A stretch of DNA of 64,000 nucleotides from Phoronis australis (taxonomy: Eukaryota > Phoronida > Phoronidae), in the NCBI GenBank assembly GCA_002633005.1, contig NMRA01000316.1, positions 448,387-512,386 of the forward strand. Reading direction: 5' to 3'. Numbering within the stretch: the stretch's first letter is position 1; each line of letters begins with the position of its first letter. The notes under the pieces are model-generated. The model was not told the origin of the DNA. It worked only from the letters and a program-made list of their open reading frames with translations, and ran no database searches. The translations under genes were made by a program, and so were the position numbers. Shown one piece after another: positions 35,581-48,900 of the stretch.

Positions 35581-36464
35581 TGACCTCGAGCTCCAAGCAG
35601 ATTTATCCAGTACTAGATACGGTTTAAAATTTTGTTCGTGTCGGCAACCAATGAGAACTTACAAACCAGCAACTACTCAAGAAAATGCTTTAGAGTTGTT
35701 TGGTTGTAGGCCAACCCGAAAATTGGCGAATTCGAGAACGACGCATGTACGCATTGTCTGTGACTTAAGTTAGGAAAGGATCTCGTAAGGAGTATTACAA
35801 ATTACAATACTGATTTGATGAGAATAAAGTCCAATTCGATATTCTTTTTTACATTCACGAACAAGGCGAAATGTGGTGGTAAGCACGTGGCTGAATGTGA
35901 TAAGAGAAACCGCTGTTTCGATGCAGCTTTGAGTTGCTTAAATTTAAGCTCCGTTTCGCCTTGTCTAGGTGCTGTACTTGCTGGATAACCGAATCAGATC
36001 TTTTACTCACACACAAACGGCCTATTCCTCCCTGAGATATGATTTTATTTCCCTTACCATCTCAAGACATAGGAACTGCGTAAAAATTATGCGTCATTTT
36101 GAAAATTTTTTATGTAGGTACATGTACATTTTCGGCCAATCTCTATAAACTCTGATTAAGAAGCGTTTTGTTGAGTCGTCGAGGGTTTCGATGTTCTTCA
36201 TTTGTAAAGGATGTAGAGACCGATTTTATAAGGTGTGTAAAAGCTTGATTTGGTTTCCGTTTTCAGGCAGGTAAAGAGGTGAAATGCAGCTTTGCTTACA
36301 AATTTCGAATGCATTTGTCATTTTCAGCATCATTTGTTATTGTAATGTAATGAAACACGAATGTCTGATTACATGTGTTGCTTAATTGCACGACTAGTTG
36401 GATGTGTAACCCTGGAAAGAACCCACCCCCCAGGATTCTCCCCACTCATGAAGTTGAGAGCCCT

Positions 36465-36872
36465 GGGCCCGGTCACTAATCTTTGTACTCGAAACGAACT
36501 CGAAACTATTTTTGGCAATTTCTCTGCTCCTTTTGTGCGAACTAAAGATAATTGGTTATCAGACTGTGTGCTTGAATACATTATAGTTTATGCATAGGAG
36601 TTTCTAGTTCAAGTTTGCCCTTGAAGACCCTTATATTCGTGGTGCTACAAACTCGAGTAAAAACTCGAAATTTCAAGTTCAAACTCGAACTTATTGCTTT
36701 AATATTCTGCTTACAAACTGTGAACTAAGGGCAATAAATTATCTACGTAAGTTATTGTGTACTCGAGCATAGAATAATAGACACTTATCTTGAGTTCGCC
36801 CAAAAGTAGAGTAGAAAATGCCAAACCTAATTACGAGTTCCATTTCGAGTAAAAAGATTGGAGAACGGGCCT
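36465..36872. mobile_element. MITE with GGGCCCGGTC ends, copy 2
   Basis: Direct copy of 35188-35580 with the same interior, about 15 bases longer, with a slightly decayed right end (GAGAACGGGCC). Confidence 0.88.
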
Positions 36873-36948
36873 AGGTCAGCACATTTTTCTACGCGTGCTG
36901 GCCAGGCACGCAGGGAGGCCAGCGAGTTACTCACGTGATTAACACTCG

Positions 36949-37483
36949 TCATCAGCAATGCTTTTCTAATAATCGTCTTCAAGAGAAAAAACGATTCTAA
37001 CTAAATCCTAAGTTAAGTAAGGGATAACTTATTTTGCACAATGTTCTCCTGAGAAAATTTATTAGATTTTCAAAAAGCATTTTAGGGAATGCAAATCTGG
37101 ATTTCTCCAGGGACTCATCTTTGTCATTTATACGTTTTTAAATTGTAATCATTTGATATTAGTCTGCTACAAGTGTGGCCGCTGATGACATCCACGGTTA
37201 CCATTTTCCAGTTTTTTTGTAGCTCTTTTATTAATAGGTCATTCACGGAGGTGGGCTTCAATGATGCAAAAAAGGGCTTCTCTTTTCCTGTTGTTGTGTA
37301 CTCGTGCAACCTTATATTTTAAGAAACTTGACACACCCATGGGGGGTGTCGCATTGACGGAATCATCTCTAACTCTTATCCAGTTTTTATAGGAATAACA
37401 TAAACAATAGTGATTCGCAATGAATTTCTTAGTTAGAATCGTTTTTCTTTTGAAGACGATTATTAGGAAAGCATTGTTGATGA
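36949..37483. mobile_element. 535-bp element with ~55-bp terminal inverted repeats
   Basis: Left end TCATCAGCAATGCTTTTCTA and right end TAGGAAAGCATTGTTGATGA. The pairing continues through AATCGTCTTCAA and CGATTCTAACTAA. The interior encodes nothing recognisable. Confidence 0.82.
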
Positions 37484-39118
37484 CTAGGGAACTCGGTTTG
37501 TCGACTTCGAACAGTCTGAGCTGTGGTTTTTTAGTGAATTCGTACAGTGTGCATGAGGTCAAAGTGTTCTACTGATAATCGTAACCAAAAATGTCTACGA
37601 TTTTGGAGTGCATGTTTTTCTCCTAAACCTCGATAGACTTGAGCTATGTATGAATCCAATGCAAGACAGTAGCGTGCACCTGTAGCAAAAAGGCTTGTGT
37701 ATCTACGAGAACCGACTATTTCGTGTGGACAACTATTACATGTACTGTACAATGAATAAGCTAATTTGTAAGAAATCGATAGTGCTTCTGAATCAGTGAT
37801 TTGAAGCAGACTGAAATTCGAGAAATGTTCAATTATATCCCCAAAAATGAACCAAGTAATTTTTGCAAATCTGAAATGAAATTAGTGTTTCGGTGAATTT
37901 TGAAATAGTATGATGAAATTCGGACACTTAAATATCATTTGCCTTTCCTTACACAGCAGCCACTTGAAACTCGATCGGGTACCCCGAGGCTTTTTCAACA
38001 AGGAGATCGCGAAAAAGCGCCTTAGAAAGCGTACCGCGGTCCGCAGATCGAGAGTCTGCCTTCAGTATGTGACAAGTGAAGTTTCTTCAGACTGGAATTA
38101 TAACAATGTGACAGTTGACCTTAGGTCCCATATTCACTCTCGGAAACAAACAGAACTACTGTATAACCGAAGACTCGGACACAACGTCCCATCTACTCAT
38201 TTGCGATGGCACGAGATCAGATGCCGCGTACTCCCCTCTTTCCGTTGTCCTAGTTGAGGGAGTCTTACGTTATTCAGTTGGCACCTTCTTGACTTCCTAA
38301 GAATTTGAAATTGACCCACCAAAAGTCAAAATCATTGGCCGCATATCAGTGCTGGGGTCTAAAAGCAACCCATCCTCGCGAACTTTTTTTCGTAGGCTTA
38401 CAGTTCATTTTTCCTACTTTGTTGTACAGTCAAGTGACCTAATTATCGGACGTTTTGGCACATTTTGCATTATATTTAATTGAAAATATTACGGATTGTT
38501 GTAAATTCTTTGCTGAAATAAAGATTTACCTTCACGGAATTGTTCTGTTACTATATCTTGTCACTGAAAGCCACATTTATGTTCCGACTGATCTTCAAAA
38601 AACACAACAACCAAACCTTCGGGGGACCTAAATATCGGACACCATGTTTCTCCATACGCCACACCGCGGAAAACTGACTAACCACGTAATGGCCGCGGGC
38701 ACCTTGTCGCCAAATTTCAGCTCGAGTGTTTTGACATATATGCTGCTGAACCCAGGTCCATTCGCAACAAAANATGAAAGAAAACTTCATACTTTCTTGA
38801 CATGAAATAAAAAATCACAGGTTCTCGCCCGGCTATTGCCCGCCATCTCTTCGGTATGCATTGATAACTGCGTATAAGCCGATTCTAATTGCTACGTTGC
38901 GCTCCATGGGGGCCTCTCCCGGCCACGACTATATAATGATTGAGTGGTCGTAGCCTAGCATGGTTTAACGCTAGTAAAGAGCGCTCTGAAACACGGCGCA
39001 ATTAAGTGTCTTCCGAATGTAATTTAAGAGGGAAAATGAGGCCCTCACTTCCCAAAAAGGGATGTCTTTTGTGGGAAGTGCTGGCATATACTGAGTATCT
39101 CCCGCAAAAACTCATGTG
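37484..39118. other. Noncoding stretch, with an N at 38773
   Basis: Two frames at 37910-38300 have no recognisable motif. The word ACCTAATTATCGGAC (38437) recurs as ACCTAAATATCGGAC (38625), perhaps from an unrecognised element. Confidence 0.4.
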
Positions 39119-39567
39119 CCCCGGTTGCATGAAAGCAGTCCCAAATAGGGACTCAACTAAGGTCCCTAAATCTACTGCTTATTTGCGTTCTCACAGCTTG
39201 AAAACACGTCGATGTTGTCTTATGCCGCTATTTGAGTATCATCATGAAATGCCAATTTGTGGCTTTGATACAAATCGGGAGTGAAATTTACATTGAATCT
39301 AATTTTCTTTGAAAATAAGTAGGGATCCTTTCATGCTGCGCCTCCAATTTAAGGACTAATTAAGTCCTAAACTGGCTCAGTTTTGATAATTAGGGGCTCA
39401 GTTTTTAGTGATATTATTAGAAAAGGCCACCAGTCAAAGAAGAGCTCATAATAAAGATAAAATTATAGAAGAAATATTACAATTGTGCTTAAAGAACGAA
39501 ACAAACACGAACAAGATTTGGGGACCTTAGTTGAGTCCCTGTTTGGAACTGTTAGTGGCAACCGGGT
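39119..39567. mobile_element. ~450-bp element with ~50-bp terminal inverted repeats upstream of Rab18
   Basis: Left end CCCGGTTGC followed by GGGACTCAACTAAGGTCCC; the right end carries the inverse (GGGACCTTAGTTGAGTCCC, then GCAACCGGG). It ends about 340 bases before the Rab18 start codon, so it may sit in or next to the promoter. Confidence 0.8.
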
Positions 39568-39910
39568 ACCGTAACGAGCGCCCAAGTTTGCGATGCTCCT
39601 TTGTTGGTTTTGTATTTCCAGCCACTGTTTTCACAAAACCGTAACATTGGGCACCAAAATAAAAGTGATTTGTAGAAGTTCGAGAAAATTAACTGTACTA
39701 CCGAATTTTTTAGTCTTATTTTATACAAAACGACACAAAGTAATGCTGATTTTTGAAATTTGCTCTAGTTAAACACAAGTAGTGATGACGTGTCATAAAC
39801 TGTGTAAATGAGCCAGGTTATATTTTCGTTGACTGACCTAATCATACATTGACTGATGATTTTTGGTTTTGCTACTGTTAAGAACTGACTGGTTGAGTCT
39901 TCTGAGGGAA

Positions 39911-42900
39911 ATGGAAGACGACGATGTTATTACAACTTTGAAATTGTTGATTATCGGTGAGAGTGGCGTGGGAAAGTCTAGGTTTGTATCAGCAGACAGT
40001 GGTGGTAGGCTATTCGTGTGCACTACAAGTCGCAACTTTTCAAGAAACGAAATAGGCCTATTGAAGAAGTCTACTGACTTTTGTTTAAACCAGAACGAAC
40101 TTGTTGACTTGTTTTTTAAAATTGTCTAATCGGCTTTGATAGTTAAGACAGGTTTTATCGTATGCAAGTCAGACAAATAAAAGCAACGACTGAGCGCCTA
40201 GCTCAAAAGTGTATTTCCGAGTGTGTGACTGTGATGTAGTTGAAAGACGCACAATTTTAAGGAACGTCTGTCCTGTGCACTCGCTCATACTCTGTACAGT
40301 TTCTGATGCTCCGTTGTGTAGTTGTAAAGCAAATTACCTATAGACATTTCAAACAAGCAAGTTAAAACACTATATTTGAAGAGCGCATGTCTCATCCGCA
40401 AGCAATATATAAAATGAACATGGTGGAAGTGAAATAAACAGCTACCCTAGGTAGAAGGGCATTCAAGGAGTCACTGCGAGTGTGATCCTACTGAGCCAGT
40501 AGGCAATAAACACCTGTGAGCTGCTTATTCATTTCAAAAACCTATATGTCAATTTCCATAATTTTGGACAGCCTGTCATTTTGCGTCAGACAATAAGCAT
40601 TTGCAATTTGGATTTTTTTGGTTCACAAACTGCGTTCAAGTTCCAAAAACATTTTTCAACAATCCGCGACAATTGGACAATGTCATAAACGTCGGATTTC
40701 TGTCCCACACTTTCCATATGGCATCAGAGTGCTTGACATGGTTTTTAATGTCAGGTCTCGGATTGAGGTCAGCCAACAGAGGGAGGGACCAGCACAGATG
40801 GGAAAGTGATTCACTTGATTCACAGGAATTACGTAACGGCTTGCAGCTAGTTATGGGTTATCATAGCACTTGCGCTCCATTAGATTCGGTATCTTAAATA
40901 AGATTCTGGCCAAATCGTAGAAGGAAGTTCACAAGTCAGGGCAACTGCATAGATTTTGGGGTTCTATTTTTCGCTTTAATGGCTAAAGCACTGTCAAGAC
41001 AATAAACCAATGTACACTTGAACAGTGTCAAACACTAAACTTACTGAACAGGCATTTTTAGTCTCACCAGCATGTTGCCAATTATTGGTAGAGAAGATAA
41101 ATAAGCTGTGATTTTTGGCCATTCAGGCTGATAAACCTGCTCATTCACTCTATCAGCAGCAGAGCTCTTTTGCCTTAAATCTATGGTACTTGCTGTGTTT
41201 GAGTGTAGTCCATGTTTGTTCTGAGTTAGTTTAGTTTTTGACGCTAAGTATACACTGGTTTATTGTCTTGTTAATGCTTTAAGGATTAAAGGTTACTAGT
41301 ACTGGAATCACTGAATGGGTTTGCGTGCTCCTAACTTTGCTACTGTATAGCAGGAACTAAACAGCAATGGTATTTGAACATCATCTATGCTAAACAAAGT
41401 GCAGTTGTATTCACTGACAACTTGTAATTGTGAAAATAAAAAGTTGTGCAAATAGGCAACCTTTGCATTAATGAAGTAGTACCTTGGGGTCTCACATAGC
41501 CTGCTTCATGCAGTGTTATTCCTCAACACCGCGACGTGATGCATACTGGATACTGGATACGGTTGAGTGATTTACAGCTCTATCATTTTCAACGCAAAAC
41601 TCCTTTTTGAAAACATTTGGCAATTTTCAATGGGCTTCATATTCACATCGTCGCTGTATGTTGTGTTTCTAACTAATTTGAGCAAGCAGTTTCAGAGATA
41701 AGGAAATAGCGTGTAAATTACATGAACATCACTTGGCACAACAGTGTCAAACTTTTCAACAGATTTTAACAGAAAGAAAACATTTCTTCATCATTTCCAA
41801 AATTTGTATCATTATCAATAAATATGCAATGAAATTCAAGCATTTTTAGCAATACAATGAAGCTTTGAAAGATGGATAGAGGACATTTTGGTAATTTTAT
41901 TGCTTTTCAAGTTTTAGAAACTTTATCATAATAACTGCTGTCATATTAAGCCTGTTTTTGCCTGGTAGACAACTGAAATTCAATTTTAACATTTTTGTCT
42001 ATTTATAGCTTGCTGTTAAGGTTCACAGATGACAGGTTCGACCCAGAACAGTCAGCAACCATAGGTATGACCATTTTAATTCTCTGTTATCACTTATCTC
42101 TTGACCTTCGTTCTAGCGACCCTTTCTTACCATAAGAATACTTTTCTCTGTGTATTTTGATCCAAGCGTTTTACTTAGTATAGTTTTTGGCTCCTAGAAT
42201 TCTTTAATTTTTCTGAAGCACGGTTATTTTTGAAAATAAGAGCACATTTCTTGTGAGTGATGTAAGTTGTCTATTTCAAAACATTTACCCAGTGCTAGAG
42301 CTGTTTTTATGTTACTTTATAGTAGAAATTGGAATCTCTGGTTATTATTTTACTTTTCCATGTCAGTCTTGCTAAGTATGTGCTGTCCATGAAACAACAG
42401 AGAGTGACTGGCCTGACAAAGATCTTGCGTCTTCTTTCTGCGTCCACTTCCATTGCGCAAACACAAATGACCTGCACACACTGTGTTCAATAGGGAATAG
42501 TACCTCATGGTTCCACAATGGAATAGACTGCAGAACAAGGACATTTACACCAATTTATATTGTTCTATGGATAGTACATTTCCGTCATGGAAATAGTAAT
42601 AAGTTACTGTCGCTTTAAGATCAATCTTCTAATGCCCAACATCAAAAATATTTTGCCATAGTACGTATTTTTGTAAAATGCTCTCCCGTGGTGGTGAACT
42701 GTGTTGTTTGAAACTTCTGAGCCATGTTTGGAAAATCCTGGGCTATGTTTAAGAGCTTGCCTCGTCTTTGAAAAGCTTATGCCTTTTCTGCTTCGAAAGA
42801 AAACTGGCTGAAATAGTCAATTGCACTATGTATGGTGCAGTAAAATCTCACCAGTTTAGGACAAAACATGGTGGATAGATGAAATTTTGATTGATTTGCA

Positions 42901-45900
42901 ATTGTACCATAATGATGCTTTCCAAGCCATTGTATTTGCTTGCTCTTAACTATGTTAATGTACAGCCGGAACTAAACGACAATGCTATTTGAACATCGTA
43001 TACGATAAATAAAGGGCAGTTGTATTCACTGACAACTTTTAAATGTGAAAACAAAAAATTCCGCATATAGGTGACCTTTGCACTAATGACGTACCTCGCG
43101 GCCTCACGTAGTCCGCATCATGCAATGTTATTCCCCAACACCGATACTTCATGGACACGGTTGAGTGATTTACGGCGGAAAATTTTCGACACAAAACTCA
43201 TTCTTTAAAACATTAGTAGCTTTCAATGTACATCATATTCACATCATCGCTATATGTTGTGTTTCTAAGTTATGGTTTTACCAAGCATTCACAGGGATAA
43301 GGAATTTGCGTGCAAGTTCCACTTTCAAATGTGGGCTTTCAGAACACTGTGAGAAAACCTTGCTGTTTCCATGGATGAGCGTACAAGTGTCATTTTTACA
43401 GCGGCAAAACTAGTATGCTTTTTTGGAAATGTCTCAAGATTTTAAACATGCTTTAGAACTTCTCCAAACATTTATCAAGATTTCCACTAACGGGGGCCTC
43501 GCCTATCACAGGTCATATGCCTAATTGCAGCTGTGACAGTGTTTTAAGACTTAAAAGCACTTACTTGCAAATGCCACGCTGCGTTATCTAACAGTATGCT
43601 GCAATCGCAGTTAACTTTGCCACTGTTCATAGTGACAATTAATTACCACAGTAATGACTTTTTTATCCTGGTGTACAACCTTCGTTCATGTGGAGCATAT
43701 TAACTTTTCAAACAAAGTGCAGATTGATTATGTGTTTGTAGTCAGTAGAGTGGTGTACCTTTTATTGTTTATTTTATTTTCAGGTGTTGACTTTAAAGTG
43801 AAAACACTGAGTGTGGATGGAAACCGGGCCAAATTAGCTATATGGGTAATGTGATGTACTGCCTTCTTCTAGTGGGTCCTGTGACCCAGATTTAGTGATT
43901 CATACGTGCAGGGTCCCATCTGAAATGGGGTTGTTTTCTGGGAACTTTTGTTTTACGTGTGGAGTGCTGTGCTTGTTTTACTCTGTCTTTTTTTGTCTGT
44001 TGTGTTTTGCATAATGAATAGTAACTGTTTTAACTGTTAGATGTACTTGTGGCAGAGTTGATTATTGATTTGTTACCATAACAATACTGTAGCATGTGCT
44101 GTGCGCATCATTTACACTTCACTATAGCTTCAAGCATATTTAGCATTTATCTCCAGCTGTGCTTCATTCATAATCAATTAAAATGTTTCTCATAGTCCAA
44201 TGCATGAGGTATTTCGGTCTTTTTTCTGATGTATCACGACCAAACAAACCAGAGCAATTGTGAATTAAATGTATTTGTTGAATACTTTTCAACGGAGATA
44301 GTCTCGTCAATGTTTTGCCCTTTTTTTCGTAATGGCCATTGATATATTCACTCATTCATTTCCTTCCATCTCTTGTTAAGATTTCAATGACTTCCATTCT
44401 AATAATGAATCTATTTTGTGGAATTGCTTGTCTCCCATCATTTCTTCACAGAACGTCAAGAACAGTCCCAATTTATATTCTCATACAAAAACCTCCAAAG
44501 CTATCTATGAACTGCGAGGGGATTTTCAGCAAATCCAACATGTCCACTGACACCGACCGGGATGTGTAATGTAACCTTTTGCCAAAACGCTTACCTTGTA
44601 GAGGTAGTTATGTATTTACGATGGCGTGTTTGAAGTTTGTTTAAAAGGTTAACTAAACTCAGTTTTTATTTTTTCAACCAATCCTCATTCTGTCACCTGC
44701 AAATGCATCAATGTCACTCGTGAAAGAGAAAACCAGGAAACAACTAAAAACTCTGACCCCCTCTGTCACAAATTTAACATAATTATGGTCTTTGGTCGGT
44801 GGTCTTTTATCATAGTTGCCGTGTAATTTACAAGAAGCGTGGATCACTCTTGCCCATTTAGCAGATTTTGGAAGGAGTTTTCAAATCATACTCCAGCCTT
44901 TTGAGGGTAGCCTAGGATTACAGAACATTGTTTTGTTTCAGAGAACTGTATAGGGAAGTTGTTTTTAGTATCTGTTTGGTATCGTTTGAAGTTTCGTAAG
45001 TTCAGACGATTTTTTGGGTTATTTATATTTTATTGTACAGAGTTATGCTGTAAAGCAAAACAGAAGAAAATGTAAAATGACTAGCAAATAGTTTGATTGA
45101 AAACACTGATAATCCAGAACGAAAAGGCAAAAGACAGGGTTAGTGAAATGATCCATCATGTGTTGGAAATGACTTTTTTTTTGGCTGTGCCTCTAAATTA
45201 CATAGCTAAATCCCAGTGCTGGACCAGCGAAACGAAACCATGGTACAAATCCCTAGCCTCACACCTCTTAACTACACACGCGTGTCAAAAATATACACTT
45301 TCGCTGACCAAACTCCACTTTCGTGGCTTTGGTTTCCAGCCCTAATCGGTTTTTTGAGAACACAGGATTAGAGGGCAGGTCTCGCAAATGAGAGCCTCCA
45401 GTCCATTCCACTGGGTTATACTGAGCTTCGTGTTTGCTAATATTCCCATATCTTTCCAGGACACTGCAGGGCAAGAGAGATTTCGAACCCTCACCCCCAG
45501 CTACTATAGAGGGGCTCAGGGAGTCATATTGGGTAAGAATTCAGTCCATAGCAGGGTATGTAAAATAACTCTTACCGCAAGCTCGCACCCCTACAAGATA
45601 CTCTTCAAAACTCCTACCATGTGCAAAATACCGCTACCATAAATCCTGAACCCCAACCGCACCCTGGCACTTTCTGCAGGCACTAATTAAAAGTTTTAGT
45701 TTAAGTGACCTAATTACTGCCCAGTTTATGTGTATTGCTTTAATGGCCATTTGTTTTGGGACTTGCATTTGGTAGGAGTGCTTGAATGCGGCTGGAGTTT
45801 GGGTTCTGTGGTTAGGGTTTTTTATGCGTGTTAGGTTTATGTATTGTGTGGTTGGTTTCCATCCCATGCATAGGTTTCTTCGAATTTCTTCCCCCAGTTG

Positions 45901-48900
45901 GTTTGAAATCCATTGCATACTGGTGTTGTCTGATACCAGCCGCAATAAAAGTTCTGGTGTCAACAATGACCTATGATCGTCATCTGCTGATATTTCTCCC
46001 AAGACTCCTTAGTTGATGTTAGTGAAAGTGTGAAGACACGTCCCTGTTACGGATTGGAGAGCATGGGTGACTTTGAAGACGGAGTTTTCATGAAATTTGG
46101 AAAGTCGTTATATTATAGAGACACTCTTATCGGCCATTATTACTCTTTCTAGTCTGTTTTTGGCAAATGGATTTCTGTGAGAGGATGATGCCACCCTCTT
46201 GTTTTCAGGTGGATTTGATGTATTTGCGGTACTTACTGACCTTTTGTATTAATTTCTATTCTGGTTCTTGGTGTACGCCCAATAGAAGCTAAACCACTCT
46301 AAAGATTGTTATAAAATGGCTATATGTGTTGTTACTGGGAAGAACACGAATGACAATGCACCCCTCTGTGGCAACTTAGCTTTTTGCCTGTGATCTTCAT
46401 GAAATTTGGTATGCGTTTCCATTCGGAAAAGAACAACTGAGGATTTTGGGATAAATCTGTCTACGGCGGTGTCGTCTAGAGGTAATTTTAGTTTTCTTTT
46501 CGTTGGCCTTGATATCTAGGAAGTTCTTTGATGTGTGTTTGTTAAATTTGACAAAAAAAATTTTGTCCGATGGATAAGACTACCATGCCACCCATGTTGG
46601 CCACTGTAATCTCATAAGTAACTTTTTCCGTCTGATAGATATACTGAATGTATAAAGTTCCTATACGCATATTTGAAATTTGACGTGCCTATGATCATTT
46701 TTGGATTCTGTCTTCAGAGTGCATTTTCAAACTGATGGTGTGTTTGGCAACATTAGTTTGAGAATCAATGGTTATGAAAAGGGTCCAGTAGGTTAGTACC
46801 CTCTACGCTCGGAGTCCACTGCAGTTGCTCCTCCATTTGGCATTTTTGATTTTCCTAGTTTGTTGATTTGTCATAGCAACTTAACACTCTAATGAAGCTT
46901 TACGCAAAGGTTTTTGGCTACGATGCGCTAGCACCAGTTGATGATCAGATGGATTCAACTTCCTGCAGTTCTTCCTCTTGGCGAGGTATTGGCTAATGCT
47001 TGTCCATCAATTATCATCGAAACAGATTGATGGGTTTTTGATGAAACTTGACTCAAATTTGTATGATGTTGCATCACCCCTTGTTGGCCATTTCAGCCTC
47101 TGGTAGAAATATTGGGATTCTTCTAAAACATCGATCTCGACCCACAGACCTCGTGATTCCCCCTCGACCCACGTACCCCACGACCCCCCTCAACCCCCAA
47201 CCCCTTCGACCCACGACCCCCTCGACCCAGTCTGCACAAGGTCGACTGATTTGAACATAGAGCATGCGTTGACATGCAAGACCATCGAGTCTGGCCTTGA
47301 GCTCGACTGGCTTTTATCTGTTTTCTTTTGCAATTCAGATAGTTCATTTGGCAAGTTTGAAAGCCAAAAAAAGAAAAAAAAAACAGCGCTACCAAACAAA
47401 ATCAAAGACCTACCAACTTTACAAATGTTATTCCCGGCAAAGTATAAACTTCTCTTCTGCTGTTCAGTGAATGGCAGACTTTGTTTTGGGAGAGTGCGAG
47501 GAACCACAAATGTGTAATTTCTTCAGTGAATACAGTTTGAAAAATCAAACTGTAATCTCAAAAAGTATCTCAATGTTACATGTAGTATACTGTAAACAAG
47601 TATACAACAAAAAGCAAATAATAAACATGTGACTTTTTTGCATTCCCGTTTAGTAGAACAGGGCCATTGGTAGCCACTCGTGGAATCATTTCCATGACAA
47701 TGATAGCACGCTCACAATCCGCTATTTCAGATCATGTTCTCACGCCACTGTTTAATCACCAAATTTCAGCCAGAGCAGATTCATTTGTTGGTTAGTGTTA
47801 CGGGAAAGGCATTCAGCGATGCACATGTAATATGATTACAAAATGTGTAAAAAGAGCATTATGCATCTGTTTTCGTTGGTCATGTGTCGAGGGGGTTGTG
47901 GGTCTTGGGGGGTTGTGGGTCTTGGGGGTTGTGGGGTGTGGGAGTCCATGAGGTCTAGAACAATCTGATATATTGACTTCTGTTGATTTTTGGGAAAACA
48001 GCTTGACCGTATTTGTGGTTGTCTCCGTGATCAAGGTAGGTGAAATTTGGTAATAAGGGAAATGAATGTGGTAAGACCACATGGTTACATCTGCTTGTTT
48101 TTTTTTCAGTGTATGATGTCACAAATAGAAATAGCTTCCAAAAACTGGATGTTTGGCTAAATGAACTCGAAACATTCGCAACAAAACACGATATCGTAAA
48201 GATGTTAGTAGGGAACAAGATAGATCAGGTGAGTCCTGCTTGGCGAGTCTTGTCACTTCTGTTTACAGCTGACATGATCTTACTAGTTTCAGTTCATTAG
48301 GCATGCAAAACTTCGCAGCTTCACAAATAACAAAATGAACTTTAAAGACATTTTATGTGGCATTCAAAAACACTTAAAAATGCTGTAACTTATCAAGGTT
48401 TAATAAAAATTTTCGGTAGTTGTCTTATCAACTTGTTCTTGAAAACTGTTTTTCAGAAATGCGCATAATTAAGTTCATTGACTTAACTTTACCTTGGTTT
48501 CACCTCAAGTTCAAACAAAAAACAATATCTATGCTATGCTAATGGAGTTGAACATAGTTCTGTTTTGTGATAACGTGACTACCCTCTGTGACATTTTCCG
48601 AATAACCTTGTAATTCAGATTTTCTTATGACAAGCAGCGAGAATAAGTGACCGTTTAGCTTTCGTCTGTCTTGGATGGCAGTCTTCTTCGTGAATGACGT
48701 AACTGTGGCTGCGTTTGTTGGAACACGCATCTGTTATTGGCTGATTTTGCTGGAAACTTCTGTGTGCATACGCCAACAACCAACAGTCAACAATAGTTAC
48801 TGTACATCATTGTGAGGAAGACTGTTGTCCAAGACAGTCAAAAGCTAAATGGTTAGTAAAAAGCACACTCCGGACCTGTATCAGATACCCTGAAATGCAT

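Noticed and set aside
37910-38300. Overlapping frames of 115 and 61 codons
   Set aside because: No domain, no start context and no supporting exons.
47048-47517. Several Pro- or Gly-rich frames on both strands
   Set aside because: They are translations of the C-rich/G-rich inverted arrays, not genes.
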